A stretch of DNA of 54,834 nt from a bacterium (GTDB lineage Bacteria > Myxococcota_A > Bradymonadia > UBA7976 > UBA1532): the NCBI GenBank assembly GCA_030427205.1, contig JAUHXC010000056.1, positions 1-54,834 on the forward strand, in the 5' to 3' direction. Positions 20,345 to 30,161 of this stretch are shown here, one piece after another. Position numbers and translations under genes: made by a program. The notes under the pieces are model-generated. The model worked only from the letters and a program-made list of their open reading frames with translations, made no database searches and was not told where the DNA came from. Position 1 is the first letter of the stretch, and each line of letters starts with the position of its first letter.

Positions 20345-23300
20345 ATGATCCGACCGCGATTCGAGCACCTGTGCATGGTCCTCGGCTTGACCTTGCTGAC
20401 CTTCGGCTGCAACCCGACCGATCCCGACCCGCGCGATCCGCCCGATGTCGAGATGCTCGACGACGACGGCGGGGCCGGCGCGGGCGGTGAAGATGTCGGC
20501 TTCGAGGACGGCGGCCCCGACGAGGGGGCCGGCGGCACGGGCGGCGACGGCGGCGCGATCGACGACGCCGGCATGGACGGCGGCGACGGCGGCGCGGGCG
20601 GCGACGTCGACATGGGCGGCGACGGCGGCATGGGCGGCATGGGCGGCGACGGCGGCGCGGGCGGCATGATCCCGCCCTCGCCCGACGACTGCAGCGACGT
20701 CGAGTTCGAGCCGTGCGAGAACGTCGCCGGCCTCGGCGGCGCGACGCTGCTCAAGGGCACCGTGGTCAGCGGCGATCGCCTGATCTGCAACGGCGAGGTG
20801 CTCATCGATCGGGCGTCGGAGCGCATCGTCTGCGTGGGCGAGGACTGCTCGGGCGAGCGGCTGGCGGCCGAGGCCAGCGTGGTCTGCGCCGACATCGTGA
20901 TGCCGGGCATCATCGATCCGCACAACCACATGTCGTTCAATACGCTGCCCCCGTGGCAGGCCGGCCGGCTCTTCGACAACCGCGATCAGTGGCGGGGCAT
21001 CATCGGCCGCGAGATGTACGACGCGCGCCCGTCGGGCGGCGATCCGGTGGCGGCGCGCTATAACGAGCTGCGGCTGCTGCTCGCCGGCACCACCTCGGTG
21101 CACAAGGCGGAGAATACCGACTCGAGCCACGATCTGGTGCGCAACCTCGACCGCGACGAGGACGCCCACCACCTGCCCTACGAAGACTTCGACTTCACCG
21201 AGTGCGTCTTCCCGTTCAACAACAGCTGCTCGATCGCGCCGGATTATCGGGCCCAGACCCGCATCCCGGCGCGGGCCTACGTGGCCCACGTCGCCGAGGG
21301 CATCGACCCGGTCACCCGGGCCGAGTTCGCCCGCTTCGACGAGGAGGGGCAGCTGGGCGATCGCACGACGATCGTGCACTGCGTATCGTGCGAGGGCCCC
21401 GAGCTGAGCCGGATGCGCGCCGAGGGAGCGCGGCTGGTCTGGTCGCCGCAGTCGAACCTGGTGCTCTACGGCGAGACGACGCACGTCCCGACGGCGATCA
21501 ACATGGGCATCACGGTGTCGCTGGGCCCCGACTGGACGCCGTCGGGCACCATGAACCAGCTCGCCGAGATGAAGTGCGCCGAGTACGTGGGCACGACGTA
21601 TTACGGCGGCGCGATCGACGCCCGGGCGGTGGTCCGCATGGTGACCGACCAGGCGGCGGTGACGATGGGACTCGACGACCTCATCGGCTCGCTGCGGCCG
21701 GGGCTCTTCGCCGACGTGCTCGCCCTCGGCGACGGCACGCTCGATCGGGCCTTCCCCCACGCGGCGATCGTCGCCGCCCAGAACCCCGACGTGCGGGCGG
21801 TCTTCGTCGGCGGCGAGGCGCTGTACGGCGACCCCGACGCGATCACCGAGGGCAACCGGCGCAACGCCTTCTGCCAGCCGCTCGATCTGTGCGGCGTCGA
21901 GAAGACGATCTGCGTGCGCAACGCCGACGGCCCGGCGAACGACAACGACCGCAACGACTGGCCGCGCTTCGGCCTGGACGAGATGATCGCCTACCTGCAG
22001 CGGGTCATCGACGGCAACGAGCCGGCGGGGCTGCCCCCCGAGATGCAGTACATCTACGATCTGTATCCGGCCTTCGAGTGCACCTCGTCGTTCACCTGCG
22101 AGATGGGCAACGACCGCGTCTCGGGCATCATCGCCGAGGGCGACATGGACGGCGACGACGTGGCCGACGACGTCGACAACTGCCCGACGGTGTTCAACTT
22201 CGGCCAGGGCGACCTCGACACCGACGGGCTGGGCGACGCCTGCGACGCCTGCCCCTGGGGGCCCGATCCGGCCGACTGCCCGCCGCCCGACGCGGGCGAT
22301 CTGGACGCCGACCGGGTGCCCGACGTCGAGGACAACTGCCCGCAGGCAGCCAACCCCGACCAGCTCGATACCGACGAGGACGGCAAGGGCGACATCTGCG
22401 ACTACTGCCCCGAGAGCGCCGACGGCGGCGATCAGGGCTGCCCGACGACGATCCCCGAGGTGAAGCGCCGCGAGCTGCCGCTGCTGCAGGCGGTGGAGGT
22501 CAGCGGCGTGGTGACCGCGGTCGTGCCCGACAGCGCGCCGGGCGAGCAGCCGGGCAGCTTCTTCATCGAGACCGCCGAGCGCGAGGCGCCCGACGCGCCG
22601 TATCAGGGGCTGTACCTCTACCTGGGCGATCGGGCCGACGGGGTCGAGATCCCGCAGGTCGGCGACGCGATCACCGTCGTCGGGGTGGTCAACGACTTCT
22701 TCGGCCAGATGCAGCTCTTCGGCGTGGGTCGGCTCGACAACATGGGGCCCGCGGCGGCGCTGCCTTCGCCCATCGAGCGCACGCCGGCCGAGCTGGTGGC
22801 CGACGGCGATCAGCTCGAGGCCCAGCGGGTCTGCATCCGCGGGGTGCGGGTGGTCGACCTGGCGCCGGCGCCCGGGCCGGGCGATCGCGAGCCGTACAAC
22901 GAGTTCGTCGTCAGCGACGGCGACGGCGAGATCCGGATCAACGACCTGCTGCACCTCGCCGAGCCGTACCCCGAGCTGGGCGAGCGCTTCGGCGCGATCT
23001 GCGGGGTGCTGCGCTTCGGCAACGACGCCTACAAGATCGAGCCCCGCTCGGAGGACGATCTGGTGCCCGGCCCGCCGGTGGTCGACGCCCTGACCCCGCC
23101 GGCGAGCTTCGTGCGCATCGGCGAGCCCGCCGTGCCCGCCGGGCCCGATCGAGGTCCGCTGACGCTCACCCTCAGCCGCCCGGCGCCGGAGGGCGGGGTG
23201 CCCTTCGAGGTGACGGTCGATCCGGCCGAGGGGCTGATCTACGACGGTCCGCTGCTGGTGCCGGCGGGCGAGATCGAGCTGGCGCTGCCCTTCGCCGCGT

Positions 23301-24193
23301 CCGCCGAGGGCGCCTACACCATCAGCGCGGCGACGGCCGATCAGGACGCGCCGGTGAGCGCGATGGTCGAGGTGCTCGCCGCCGACGCGCAGCCGGCCGA
23401 GATCGCCTTCGAGCCCGCGGTGCTCGACCTGGCCATCGGTCAGGTGGCCGAGGTGACCCTGAGCTTCGACGTGCCGGTGCCGCCGGACTTCCTGGTGACC
23501 CTGCGCGCCGAGCCCGAGGGCGTGGTGCAGTTCCCCGTCGAGTTCGAACTCGAGGGCGGGCAGGCGCGGGTCGTCTTCGAGGTGTCCGCCGTCGCCGCCG
23601 GCGAGGCGACGCTCTTCGCCGAGGCGGGGGACGGCGGCGCGCTGATGGCCGAGGCGGCGGTGACGGTGATCGACGTGCCGCCGACGCCGCGCCTCACCGA
23701 GGTCAACTACGACATGGCCGGCGACGAGACGCTGGAGTTCGTCGAGGTGCACAACCCCGGCGGCCGTCCGCTGCCGCTCGGCGGGCTGGTGGTCGAGCTG
23801 GTCAACGGCAACAGCAACAGCGTCTACGAGAGCTACCCGCTCGGTGGGCCGGGCGCCGAGCTGGCGGCCGGCGGCTTCATCGTGGTCGGCGACCCGGCGG
23901 TGGGCGATCTGCTGCCCGAGGGCGCGCTGTTCGTCGCCTGGGACTCGGCGGGCAACAACCACGACATCCAGAATGGCGACCCCGACGGCGTCCGGCTGAT
24001 GGGCCCGGAGGGGCGCATCGACGGGGTGGTCTACGCCCGCGGGGCGATGCCCGACGTGACCGACGAGCCCTCGGCCCCCGACGACCCCAACAACGCCGCC
24101 GGCGAGAGCATCCAGCGGTGTCCGCTACCCGACGGCCCCTGGCTGCTGCGCCCGATGACCCCCGGCGCGCCGAGCGATTGCCCGGCCGAGTGA
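20345..24193 (+). CDS. Large lipoprotein: amidohydrolase domain + thrombospondin type 3 repeats + lamin-tail domain
   Basis: 1282 aa. The signal ends in LLTLLTFGC (C22 as lipid-anchor candidate), followed by an acidic Gly/Asp linker (about 38-110, GGDGG repeats). Residues about 130-500 are an amidohydrolase: IDPHNHMSF with H193 and H195, further His in AYVAHVAEG and TTIVHCVSC, and GPDWTPSG with D396, which are the family's metal ligands. Residues about 599-700 hold two thrombospondin-type-3 calcium segments (DVDNCPTVFN, VEDNCPQAANPDQLDTDEDG). An OB-like region, two beta/Ig-like regions and a lamin-tail-like domain (about 1115-1225, LTEVNYDMAGDETLEFVEVHN) follow. It is probably on the outer surface and cleaves a C-N bond in an unknown substrate. 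ATG 20345 is preceded by GGAG. The combination of an enzyme with these surface modules is uncommon. Confidence 0.88.
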   Translation: MIRPRFEHLCMVLGLTLLTFGCNPTDPDPRDPPDVEMLDDDGGAGAGGEDVGFEDGGPDEGAGGTGGDGGAIDDAGMDGGDGGAGGDVDMGGDGGMGGMGGDGGAGGMIPPSPDDCSDVEFEPCENVAGLGGATLLKGTVVSGDRLICNGEVLIDRASERIVCVGEDCSGERLAAEASVVCADIVMPGIIDPHNHMSFNTLPPWQAGRLFDNRDQWRGIIGREMYDARPSGGDPVAARYNELRLLLAGTTSVHKAENTDSSHDLVRNLDRDEDAHHLPYEDFDFTECVFPFNNSCSIAPDYRAQTRIPARAYVAHVAEGIDPVTRAEFARFDEEGQLGDRTTIVHCVSCEGPELSRMRAEGARLVWSPQSNLVLYGETTHVPTAINMGITVSLGPDWTPSGTMNQLAEMKCAEYVGTTYYGGAIDARAVVRMVTDQAAVTMGLDDLIGSLRPGLFADVLALGDGTLDRAFPHAAIVAAQNPDVRAVFVGGEALYGDPDAITEGNRRNAFCQPLDLCGVEKTICVRNADGPANDNDRNDWPRFGLDEMIAYLQRVIDGNEPAGLPPEMQYIYDLYPAFECTSSFTCEMGNDRVSGIIAEGDMDGDDVADDVDNCPTVFNFGQGDLDTDGLGDACDACPWGPDPADCPPPDAGDLDADRVPDVEDNCPQAANPDQLDTDEDGKGDICDYCPESADGGDQGCPTTIPEVKRRELPLLQAVEVSGVVTAVVPDSAPGEQPGSFFIETAEREAPDAPYQGLYLYLGDRADGVEIPQVGDAITVVGVVNDFFGQMQLFGVGRLDNMGPAAALPSPIERTPAELVADGDQLEAQRVCIRGVRVVDLAPAPGPGDREPYNEFVVSDGDGEIRINDLLHLAEPYPELGERFGAICGVLRFGNDAYKIEPRSEDDLVPGPPVVDALTPPASFVRIGEPAVPAGPDRGPLTLTLSRPAPEGGVPFEVTVDPAEGLIYDGPLLVPAGEIELALPFAASAEGAYTISAATADQDAPVSAMVEVLAADAQPAEIAFEPAVLDLAIGQVAEVTLSFDVPVPPDFLVTLRAEPEGVVQFPVEFELEGGQARVVFEVSAVAAGEATLFAEAGDGGALMAEAAVTVIDVPPTPRLTEVNYDMAGDETLEFVEVHNPGGRPLPLGGLVVELVNGNSNSVYESYPLGGPGAELAAGGFIVVGDPAVGDLLPEGALFVAWDSAGNNHDIQNGDPDGVRLMGPEGRIDGVVYARGAMPDVTDEPSAPDDPNNAAGESIQRCPLPDGPWLLRPMTPGAPSDCPAE

Positions 24194-24198
24194 CGGGC

Positions 24199-24226
24199 GC
24201 CGCGCGCCGACGAATCGTCGCGCGGC
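24199..24226 (+). terminator. GC-rich hairpin after the amidohydrolase lipoprotein gene
   Basis: GCCGCGCG (24199-24206) pairs with CGCGCGGC (24219-24226) across 12 nt, 5 nt past the stop. The loop itself contains CGACGAaTCGTCG, an alternative stem. No T-run follows. Confidence 0.5.
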
Positions 24227-24249
24227 CGAGATAGGGGCTTGCCGACGCT

Positions 24250-24274
24250 GGGGTAAGGATCGATCCTGATCCCC
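24250..24274. promoter_or_regulatory. Palindrome upstream of the hybrid kinase gene
   Basis: GGATCGATCC (24257-24266) is a perfect 10-bp palindrome flanked by GGGG (24250-24253) and CCCC, giving a wider imperfect dyad. It lies just before the GGAGGAG ribosome site of the next gene and could be an operator. Confidence 0.35.
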
Positions 24275-24290
24275 TTCGGAGGAGTGCCCG

Positions 24291-27200
24291 CTGCTTCACG
24301 GCTACACCCGCATCGACGTGCTGCGCGCCTCGGCCGCGAGCACCCTGGTCTCGGCCCGCGCGCCGGACGGTCGGGCGGTGGTGCTCAAGCTCGCCGAGGG
24401 CCCGCGCGCCGAGCGCCTGCGCATCGAGCACGACATCCTGCAGACCCTGGCCGACGTGCCCGGGGTGCCCCGCGCCCTGGGGCTCGAGCAGCAGGGCGCC
24501 GAGAGCGTGCTGATCCTCGAAGCGGTCGGCGACGCTGATCTGCGCGCCCGGCTGGCGGGCCTGTCGCTGACCGAGGCCCTGGACGTCTCGATCGGGCTGG
24601 CGCAGGTCGTCGCCGCGGTGCATCGGCGCGGGGTGGTGCACGGCGACCTGAAGCCGAGCAACGTGATGCTCGCCGACGACGCGGTCTGGCTCATCGACTT
24701 CGGCCTGGGCAGCAGCCATCGCCACCCGCGGCGTCGGCAGCGGTTCGAAGGCACGCCGGCCTACATGGCGCCCGAGCAGACCGGGCGCACCGATCGCGAC
24801 GTCGACCCGCGCTCCGACCTGTATGCCCTGGGCGTCTTGATCTTCGAGATGGTCTGCGGCCGGCTGCCGTTCGAGCGACAGGCGCTCGCCGAGTACGTGC
24901 AGGCCCACCTGTCGACGCCGCCGCCGCGGGCCGACGCCCTCGATCCGGCGGTGCCTGGCCCGCTCGCCGACGTCATCGAGCGGCTGATGGCCAAAGAGCC
25001 CGACCGGCGCTACCAGAGCGCCGACGGGCTGCGCGCCGACCTGGAGCAGATCCGCGCGGGGCTGGCCCGGGGCCGCATCGAGCCGTTCGTACCGGGCGGC
25101 CGGGATCGCCTGCGCCGGCTGGCTGTGCCCCGCCGCCTCTACGGCCGCGATCGCGTCGTCGAGCGCCTGATCGGGGCGCTGGTGGCCCCCGACGGGCCGA
25201 CCCGGGCCACGCTGCTGCTGGGCCCGGCCGGCGTGGGCAAATCGGCGGTGGTCGGCGCGGTGCGGCGGCGGGTGGTGGTCGACGACGGCTTCTTCTTCAG
25301 TGGCAAGTTCGAGCAGTTTCGCGCCGCGCGCCCCTTCTCGGCGTTCCGCGGGGCGCTCGATCGCCTGGCCGACCGGCTGCTGGGCACGCCGGAGGCGACC
25401 CTGGCCCGCTGGCGCGGTGGGTTGGTCGCCGGCCTGGGCACGCAGACGGCGGTGATCGCCGATCTGTCGCCCCGCTTCGCGCAGCTCTTCGAGCACCCGC
25501 CGCCGCCCGGACCGGCCGGGCCGGACGAGGCCCGGAACCGGATCCGGCTGGCGGTGACCCGGCTGCTGCAGGTGGCCCGACGGCTGGTGCCCGGTCCGCT
25601 GGTGCTGGCCCTCGACGATTTGCAGTGGGCCGACGCCGGCAGCCTGTGGTTGCTCGAGGCGCTGTGCAGCGCGTCCACCGGCCTGACGGTTCTGGCCACC
25701 GCCCGCCCGGTCGATCCGGGGCCCTGGGCCGGGCTCGCGGCCACGCTGGCCGGCCACGGCTGCCCGCTGGTGGTCGAGCCGCTGCAGCCGCTGACCGACG
25801 CCGACGTCGACGCGCTGGTGGCCGATCTGACCGGCCGAACCGCCGACGCGGTGCGCCCGCTGGCGCGGCTGGTCGTGGGCCGCAGCGGCAACAACCCGTT
25901 CTTGATCGGGCAGTTTCTGACCTTCCTGGCCGAGGCGGGGCTCATCCGGCCCGATCCGGCGGGCGGCTGGGGCTGGGACGCCGACGAGGTCGCCGCCGCC
26001 GGCCTGCCCGAGACCCTCGCCGAGACCCTCGCCGCCCGGCTCGAGCGCCTGCCCGACGCCGAGCTGGGCCTGCTGTCGACGGCGGCCTGCGTCGGCGGCA
26101 CCTTCGACCCCGAGCTGGTCGCGACGATGCTCGCCCGGGATGTCGCGACGGTGCGCGCCGCGCTCGAGCGGCTGCGCGAACAGGGGCTCGTCTTCGCCGG
26201 CCCGGCGGGCTGGCGCTTCGCCCACGATCGCATCCAGGAGGCGGCCTACGCCCGGCTGGCGGAGAGCCGACGCACACGCCTGCACCGCCGCATCGGGCAG
26301 CACCTGCTGGCCACCGCCGGCGACAGGCTCGACCAGCGGCTGTTCGCCATCGTCGATCACCTCGACCGGGGCGATCGGGCCGATGATCCGATCCGCCTCG
26401 CCGAGCTCAACCTGCGCGCCGGGCGCCGGGCCCTGGATCAGGGCGACTGGCAGGCGGCGGCGACCTATCTCGACACGGGCGCGGCGCTGCACGCGCGCAC
26501 GCCGCGCGGCCTGCCGTCGGCGCTGACGTTCGACCTCGCGCTCGAGCGGGCCCAGTGCGCGCTCTTGCTGGGCAAGGTGGACGACGCCGACACCCGCTTC
26601 CGCGCGCTGGTGCTCGAGGCGGCCGACGCGCCGACCCGGATGCGGGTGCTCATCCGCCGGGTGCTGCTGCTCAATCGCCGCAACCGATTCGACGAGGCGC
26701 TGACGACAGGCCTGCAGGCCTTGGCCGAGGCCGGCATCGTCATCCCGCGGCGGCCCACGCCCGAAGAGGTCGACGCGGTCTTCGCCGAGGCCTTTGCGCT
26801 GACGACGCCCGAGGGGCTCGACGGGCTGCTGAACATGGCGCCGACGAGCGACGAGGCCTCGCGGCTGGCGCTGTCGCTGATGCCGCAGCTGGCGAGCGCG
26901 GCCTTCGCCACCGGCGAGCGGCTGCTCGCCGTCCTGTTCGCGCGCAACCTCGTCGAGTGCGCCCGGCGCGGCCGAACCCCGTGGACCCCGTCGGCCCTGA
27001 GCCACTTCGGGGTCACCGTGCTCGCCGCGGGTCACCTCGAGCGGGGGCTGGCGCTTCACCGCGCGGCCCATACCGGCCTGCGCCGCCTGGGCCCGCGGGA
27101 GAGCATCCGCCCGCGCTATGTCATCAGCCTCTTCGGGCGCTCGTGGACGACCCCCTACCGCATCTGCGCCGACGAGCTGGGTCCGGCGATGCGGGCGGCG

Positions 27201-30122
27201 ATCGACGGGGGCGACGTCGAGTACGGGGTCCTGCTCGCGACGGGCCGGCAGGCGCTGCAGCTGCTGAGCGGCTACGATCTGGCGGCGCTGCAAGCGGAGG
27301 CGGAGCAGGCTCTCGAAATACTGCAGCCGTTCATCGCCGGCCTGCCGCGGATGGTGCAGCTCGACTTCGGGCGCCGCGTCGCCGCCCGGCTGCGCGGTCT
27401 CGAGCCCCTGCCGGCGGGTGATCCGTTCGGCTACGACAGCGCGCCGGTGCCGCTGCCGCCGCACATCGTCGGCAATACGCTGCCGCTGGCGCTGCCGGCG
27501 CTGTGCGTGCTGGGGCTCTTCGACGAGGTCATCGCCGAGGCCTCGCGGCTCAGCGAGAGCGTGGCCCAGCGCTACCGCGGCATGGTCTACGAGGTCGTGC
27601 TGCGCGTCTACCGGGTCTTCGCCGGGCTGTGCGTCGGCGAGCCGCCCGACGAGGCCCGGCGACTGCGCGCGTGGCTCGAACCCCACGTGCGACGCTGCCC
27701 GGCCAACTTCGCGCAGCTCGGGGCGCTGCTCGACGCCGAGATCGCCCTGTGCGACGGCGCGCCGGGCGCGGCGCTGATGCACTACGCCCGCGCGGTAGAG
27801 GCGGCGCGCCTGCAAGGCGATCGGCTGGTGCACGGGCTCGTCGAAGAGCGGCGGGCCGAGCTGTACGCCGCCGAGGGGCTGGTGGGCGACGCCCGGCACC
27901 ATCGGCGGGCGGCGTGCGCGATCTATGCCGCGTGGGGTGCGCAGGGCAAGGTCGACGCCATGCTCGCCGCCCACCCCGACCTGGGCGACCGCGCGGCGGT
28001 GGTCTACGCGGCCGGCGGCGACCTCAGCGCGCTCTCTCTCGACGGCGTCGGCGAGCAGATCGACGTCGAGACCGTCTGGCGCATGGTGCGCGAGCTGTCC
28101 AACGACCTGCGGCTGGCCCCGGTCGCGCGGGTCGTGCTCGCCGCGGCCCTGGAGAATACCGGCGCGACCCGCGGGCTGCTGGTGCTCGCCGACGAGGACG
28201 GCGGCCTGCGGGCGGTGGGCCAGCGCAGCGTCAGCGACGGGCACCGTGAGCTGGATCTGCCCCTGGCCGCCACGAGCGACGCGCCGCAGCGGCTCATCCG
28301 CCACGTCGCGCGCACCGTCGAGCCGGTCGTGCTCGCCCGCGCGGCCGACGACCGCCTCGACGACCCCGTGCTGCAGCGGCACCCCGACAGCGCCGTGCTG
28401 TGTACGCCGCTGACCCATCGCGACGCGCTCGTCGGGGTGCTCTACCTCGAGAATACGCTGGTCTCGGGCGGCTTCAACCGGCGCCGGCTCGAGGTCCTGC
28501 AGCTCATCGGGCTGCAGGCGGCCGTCTCACTGAGCAACGCCCGGCTGCACGAGTCGACCGAAGAGCTGGCCCGGACCCTCGAAGCCCGGGTGCGGCAGCG
28601 CACCGACGAGCTGGCCGCGACCCGCGATCGCGCGCTCGAGGCGACCCGGGCCAAGAGCGCGTTCCTCGCCGCGATGTCACACGAGATCCGCACGCCGATG
28701 AACGGCCTGATGGGCATGGCGCAGCTGCTCGCCGATACCCGGCTCGACCCGCGGCAGCAGGACTTCGCCGAGGCGATCGTGCAGTCCGCCGACGCGCTGC
28801 TGACGGTGCTCAACGACATCCTCGACTTCTCGAAGATCGAAGCCGACCAGCTGACGGTCGAAGCCATCCCGTTCTCGGTCCGCGAGGTCGTCGACGGGGT
28901 CGGGCAGCTCACCGCCCCGGCGGCCGACGAGAAGGGGCTCGCCTGCACGGTGCGGGTCGATCCGGCGGTGATCGATCCGCGCATCGGCGATCCGACCCGG
29001 GTGCGGCAGGTGCTGCTCAACCTGGCCAACAACGCGGTCAAGTTCACCGAGCGCGGGCGCATCTGCATCGAGGTCATCGCCGCGCCGGAGGTCCCGGCGG
29101 GCGTCCGCTTCGCCGTCCGCGATACCGGAATCGGCATCCCGCCGGAGCGGGTGGATCGCCTGTTCCGCGCGTTCTCGCAGGTCGACGACTCCACCAGCCG
29201 ACGCTACGGCGGCACCGGGCTGGGGCTGGCCATCTGCAAGCGCCTCGTCGGCTTGATGGGCGGCGAGATCGAGCTCGAGAGCGTACCCGGAGAGGGCTCG
29301 ACCTTCGCCTTCACCTTGCCGCTGGCGCTCGACCCCGACGGCATCTGGATCCACCTGCCGGGGCTCGAAGAGCTGTCGATCGGCCTGTTCGAGCCCGACC
29401 CGATTCAGGCCAGCGCGCTCGAAGCGGCGCTGCTCAGCCTGGGGGCCGAGCACATCGAGCGCGTGCTCGATGTGTCTGCAATCGACGACCGCCACGGGCT
29501 GCTGCTCGCCCGCCTGCCGCTCGATACCCGGGCGATCGCCCGCCTGAAGCGCAGCGCGGCGGCGGTGTGGCTCGTCGCCGACCACGGGCACCGCGAACAG
29601 GCGCAGGCGCTGCTCGACGCGGGCGCGGTGGACGGCTGGCTCTCGCAGCCGGTGCGCAGCGCGCGCCTGCGCCGGGCGCTGATGCGGGTGCTGGCCCTCG
29701 ACGACGAGGTCGATACCGATCGACCGGGTCCGGTGGCGGCCCCGGCCGATGTCCGGGTGCTGGTCGCCGAAGACAACCCGGTCAATCAGACCATCGTCCG
29801 CTCGATGCTCGATCGGGCCGGCTTCGACTGCGTGGTGGTGGCCGACGGCGCCGAGGCGTTGGCGCGCGAGCGGGCCGAGGACTTCGACGCGATCTTGATG
29901 GACTGCCAGATGCCGCGCATGGACGGCCTCGAAGCGACCCGCCGCCTGCGGGCCCGCGGCTGCGAGCTGCCGATCATCGCGCTGACGGCGGGGGTCTTCA
30001 AAGACGAGCGGGAGGCGTGCCTGGCGGCCGGCATGGACGCGTTTCTGTCCAAGCCGGTGCGGATGGAGACGCTGATCGCGACGCTGCAGAGCCGGCTGCA
30101 GGGCGAGCCGGAGGGGCGCTGA
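24291..30122 (+). CDS. Trifunctional Ser/Thr kinase - ATPase - sensor histidine kinase with receiver domain
   Basis: About 1943 aa. The kinase domain (about 5-275) has HGDLKPSN (H117, D119, K121) in place of HRD and DFG at 136-138. No complete Gly loop is seen, so its activity is uncertain. The AAA/STAND ATPase has Walker A GPAGVGKS (311-318) and ALDDLQWAD as Walker B. Long TPR-like helical repeats and a GAF-like region (about 1250-1420) follow. Next come HisKA (FLAAMSHEIRTPMNG, phospho-His H1464), HATPase (NLANNAVKF, DTGIGIP, GGTGLGLAI) and a receiver (VLVAEDNPVNQ, phospho-Asp D1871, conserved Lys in FLSKPV). This is the known trifunctional family; the receiver makes it a hybrid kinase. Start: an ideal GGAGGAG (24278-24284) lies 6 nt before CTG 24291, whose frame gives the expected beginning (M)LHGYTRIDVLR. 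GTG 24318 would lose this and has no ribosome site. Confidence 0.9.
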   Translation: MLHGYTRIDVLRASAASTLVSARAPDGRAVVLKLAEGPRAERLRIEHDILQTLADVPGVPRALGLEQQGAESVLILEAVGDADLRARLAGLSLTEALDVSIGLAQVVAAVHRRGVVHGDLKPSNVMLADDAVWLIDFGLGSSHRHPRRRQRFEGTPAYMAPEQTGRTDRDVDPRSDLYALGVLIFEMVCGRLPFERQALAEYVQAHLSTPPPRADALDPAVPGPLADVIERLMAKEPDRRYQSADGLRADLEQIRAGLARGRIEPFVPGGRDRLRRLAVPRRLYGRDRVVERLIGALVAPDGPTRATLLLGPAGVGKSAVVGAVRRRVVVDDGFFFSGKFEQFRAARPFSAFRGALDRLADRLLGTPEATLARWRGGLVAGLGTQTAVIADLSPRFAQLFEHPPPPGPAGPDEARNRIRLAVTRLLQVARRLVPGPLVLALDDLQWADAGSLWLLEALCSASTGLTVLATARPVDPGPWAGLAATLAGHGCPLVVEPLQPLTDADVDALVADLTGRTADAVRPLARLVVGRSGNNPFLIGQFLTFLAEAGLIRPDPAGGWGWDADEVAAAGLPETLAETLAARLERLPDAELGLLSTAACVGGTFDPELVATMLARDVATVRAALERLREQGLVFAGPAGWRFAHDRIQEAAYARLAESRRTRLHRRIGQHLLATAGDRLDQRLFAIVDHLDRGDRADDPIRLAELNLRAGRRALDQGDWQAAATYLDTGAALHARTPRGLPSALTFDLALERAQCALLLGKVDDADTRFRALVLEAADAPTRMRVLIRRVLLLNRRNRFDEALTTGLQALAEAGIVIPRRPTPEEVDAVFAEAFALTTPEGLDGLLNMAPTSDEASRLALSLMPQLASAAFATGERLLAVLFARNLVECARRGRTPWTPSALSHFGVTVLAAGHLERGLALHRAAHTGLRRLGPRESIRPRYVISLFGRSWTTPYRICADELGPAMRAAIDGGDVEYGVLLATGRQALQLLSGYDLAALQAEAEQALEILQPFIAGLPRMVQLDFGRRVAARLRGLEPLPAGDPFGYDSAPVPLPPHIVGNTLPLALPALCVLGLFDEVIAEASRLSESVAQRYRGMVYEVVLRVYRVFAGLCVGEPPDEARRLRAWLEPHVRRCPANFAQLGALLDAEIALCDGAPGAALMHYARAVEAARLQGDRLVHGLVEERRAELYAAEGLVGDARHHRRAACAIYAAWGAQGKVDAMLAAHPDLGDRAAVVYAAGGDLSALSLDGVGEQIDVETVWRMVRELSNDLRLAPVARVVLAAALENTGATRGLLVLADEDGGLRAVGQRSVSDGHRELDLPLAATSDAPQRLIRHVARTVEPVVLARAADDRLDDPVLQRHPDSAVLCTPLTHRDALVGVLYLENTLVSGGFNRRRLEVLQLIGLQAAVSLSNARLHESTEELARTLEARVRQRTDELAATRDRALEATRAKSAFLAAMSHEIRTPMNGLMGMAQLLADTRLDPRQQDFAEAIVQSADALLTVLNDILDFSKIEADQLTVEAIPFSVREVVDGVGQLTAPAADEKGLACTVRVDPAVIDPRIGDPTRVRQVLLNLANNAVKFTERGRICIEVIAAPEVPAGVRFAVRDTGIGIPPERVDRLFRAFSQVDDSTSRRYGGTGLGLAICKRLVGLMGGEIELESVPGEGSTFAFTLPLALDPDGIWIHLPGLEELSIGLFEPDPIQASALEAALLSLGAEHIERVLDVSAIDDRHGLLLARLPLDTRAIARLKRSAAAVWLVADHGHREQAQALLDAGAVDGWLSQPVRSARLRRALMRVLALDDEVDTDRPGPVAAPADVRVLVAEDNPVNQTIVRSMLDRAGFDCVVVADGAEALARERAEDFDAILMDCQMPRMDGLEATRRLRARGCELPIIALTAGVFKDEREACLAAGMDAFLSKPVRMETLIATLQSRLQGEPEGR

Positions 30123-30125
30123 GCG

Positions 30126-30151
30126 GCGCCGGGCGCGGTCGCCCCCGGCGC
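30126..30151. terminator. Bidirectional terminator-like hairpin between convergent genes
   Basis: GCGCCGGG (30126-30133) pairs with CCCGGCGC (30144-30151), loop 10 nt. It is centred in the 39-bp gap between the hybrid kinase stop (30122) and the MYXO-CTERM-like gene stop (30162), so it could end transcription from both sides. Confidence 0.55.
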
Positions 30152-30161
30152 GCGGCCACCG

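Noticed and set aside
20069..23962. Long minus-strand frame opposite the amidohydrolase lipoprotein
   Set aside because: Made of Val/Ala/His/Arg-rich low-complexity sequence with no motifs; it mirrors the GC-rich codons of the true gene.
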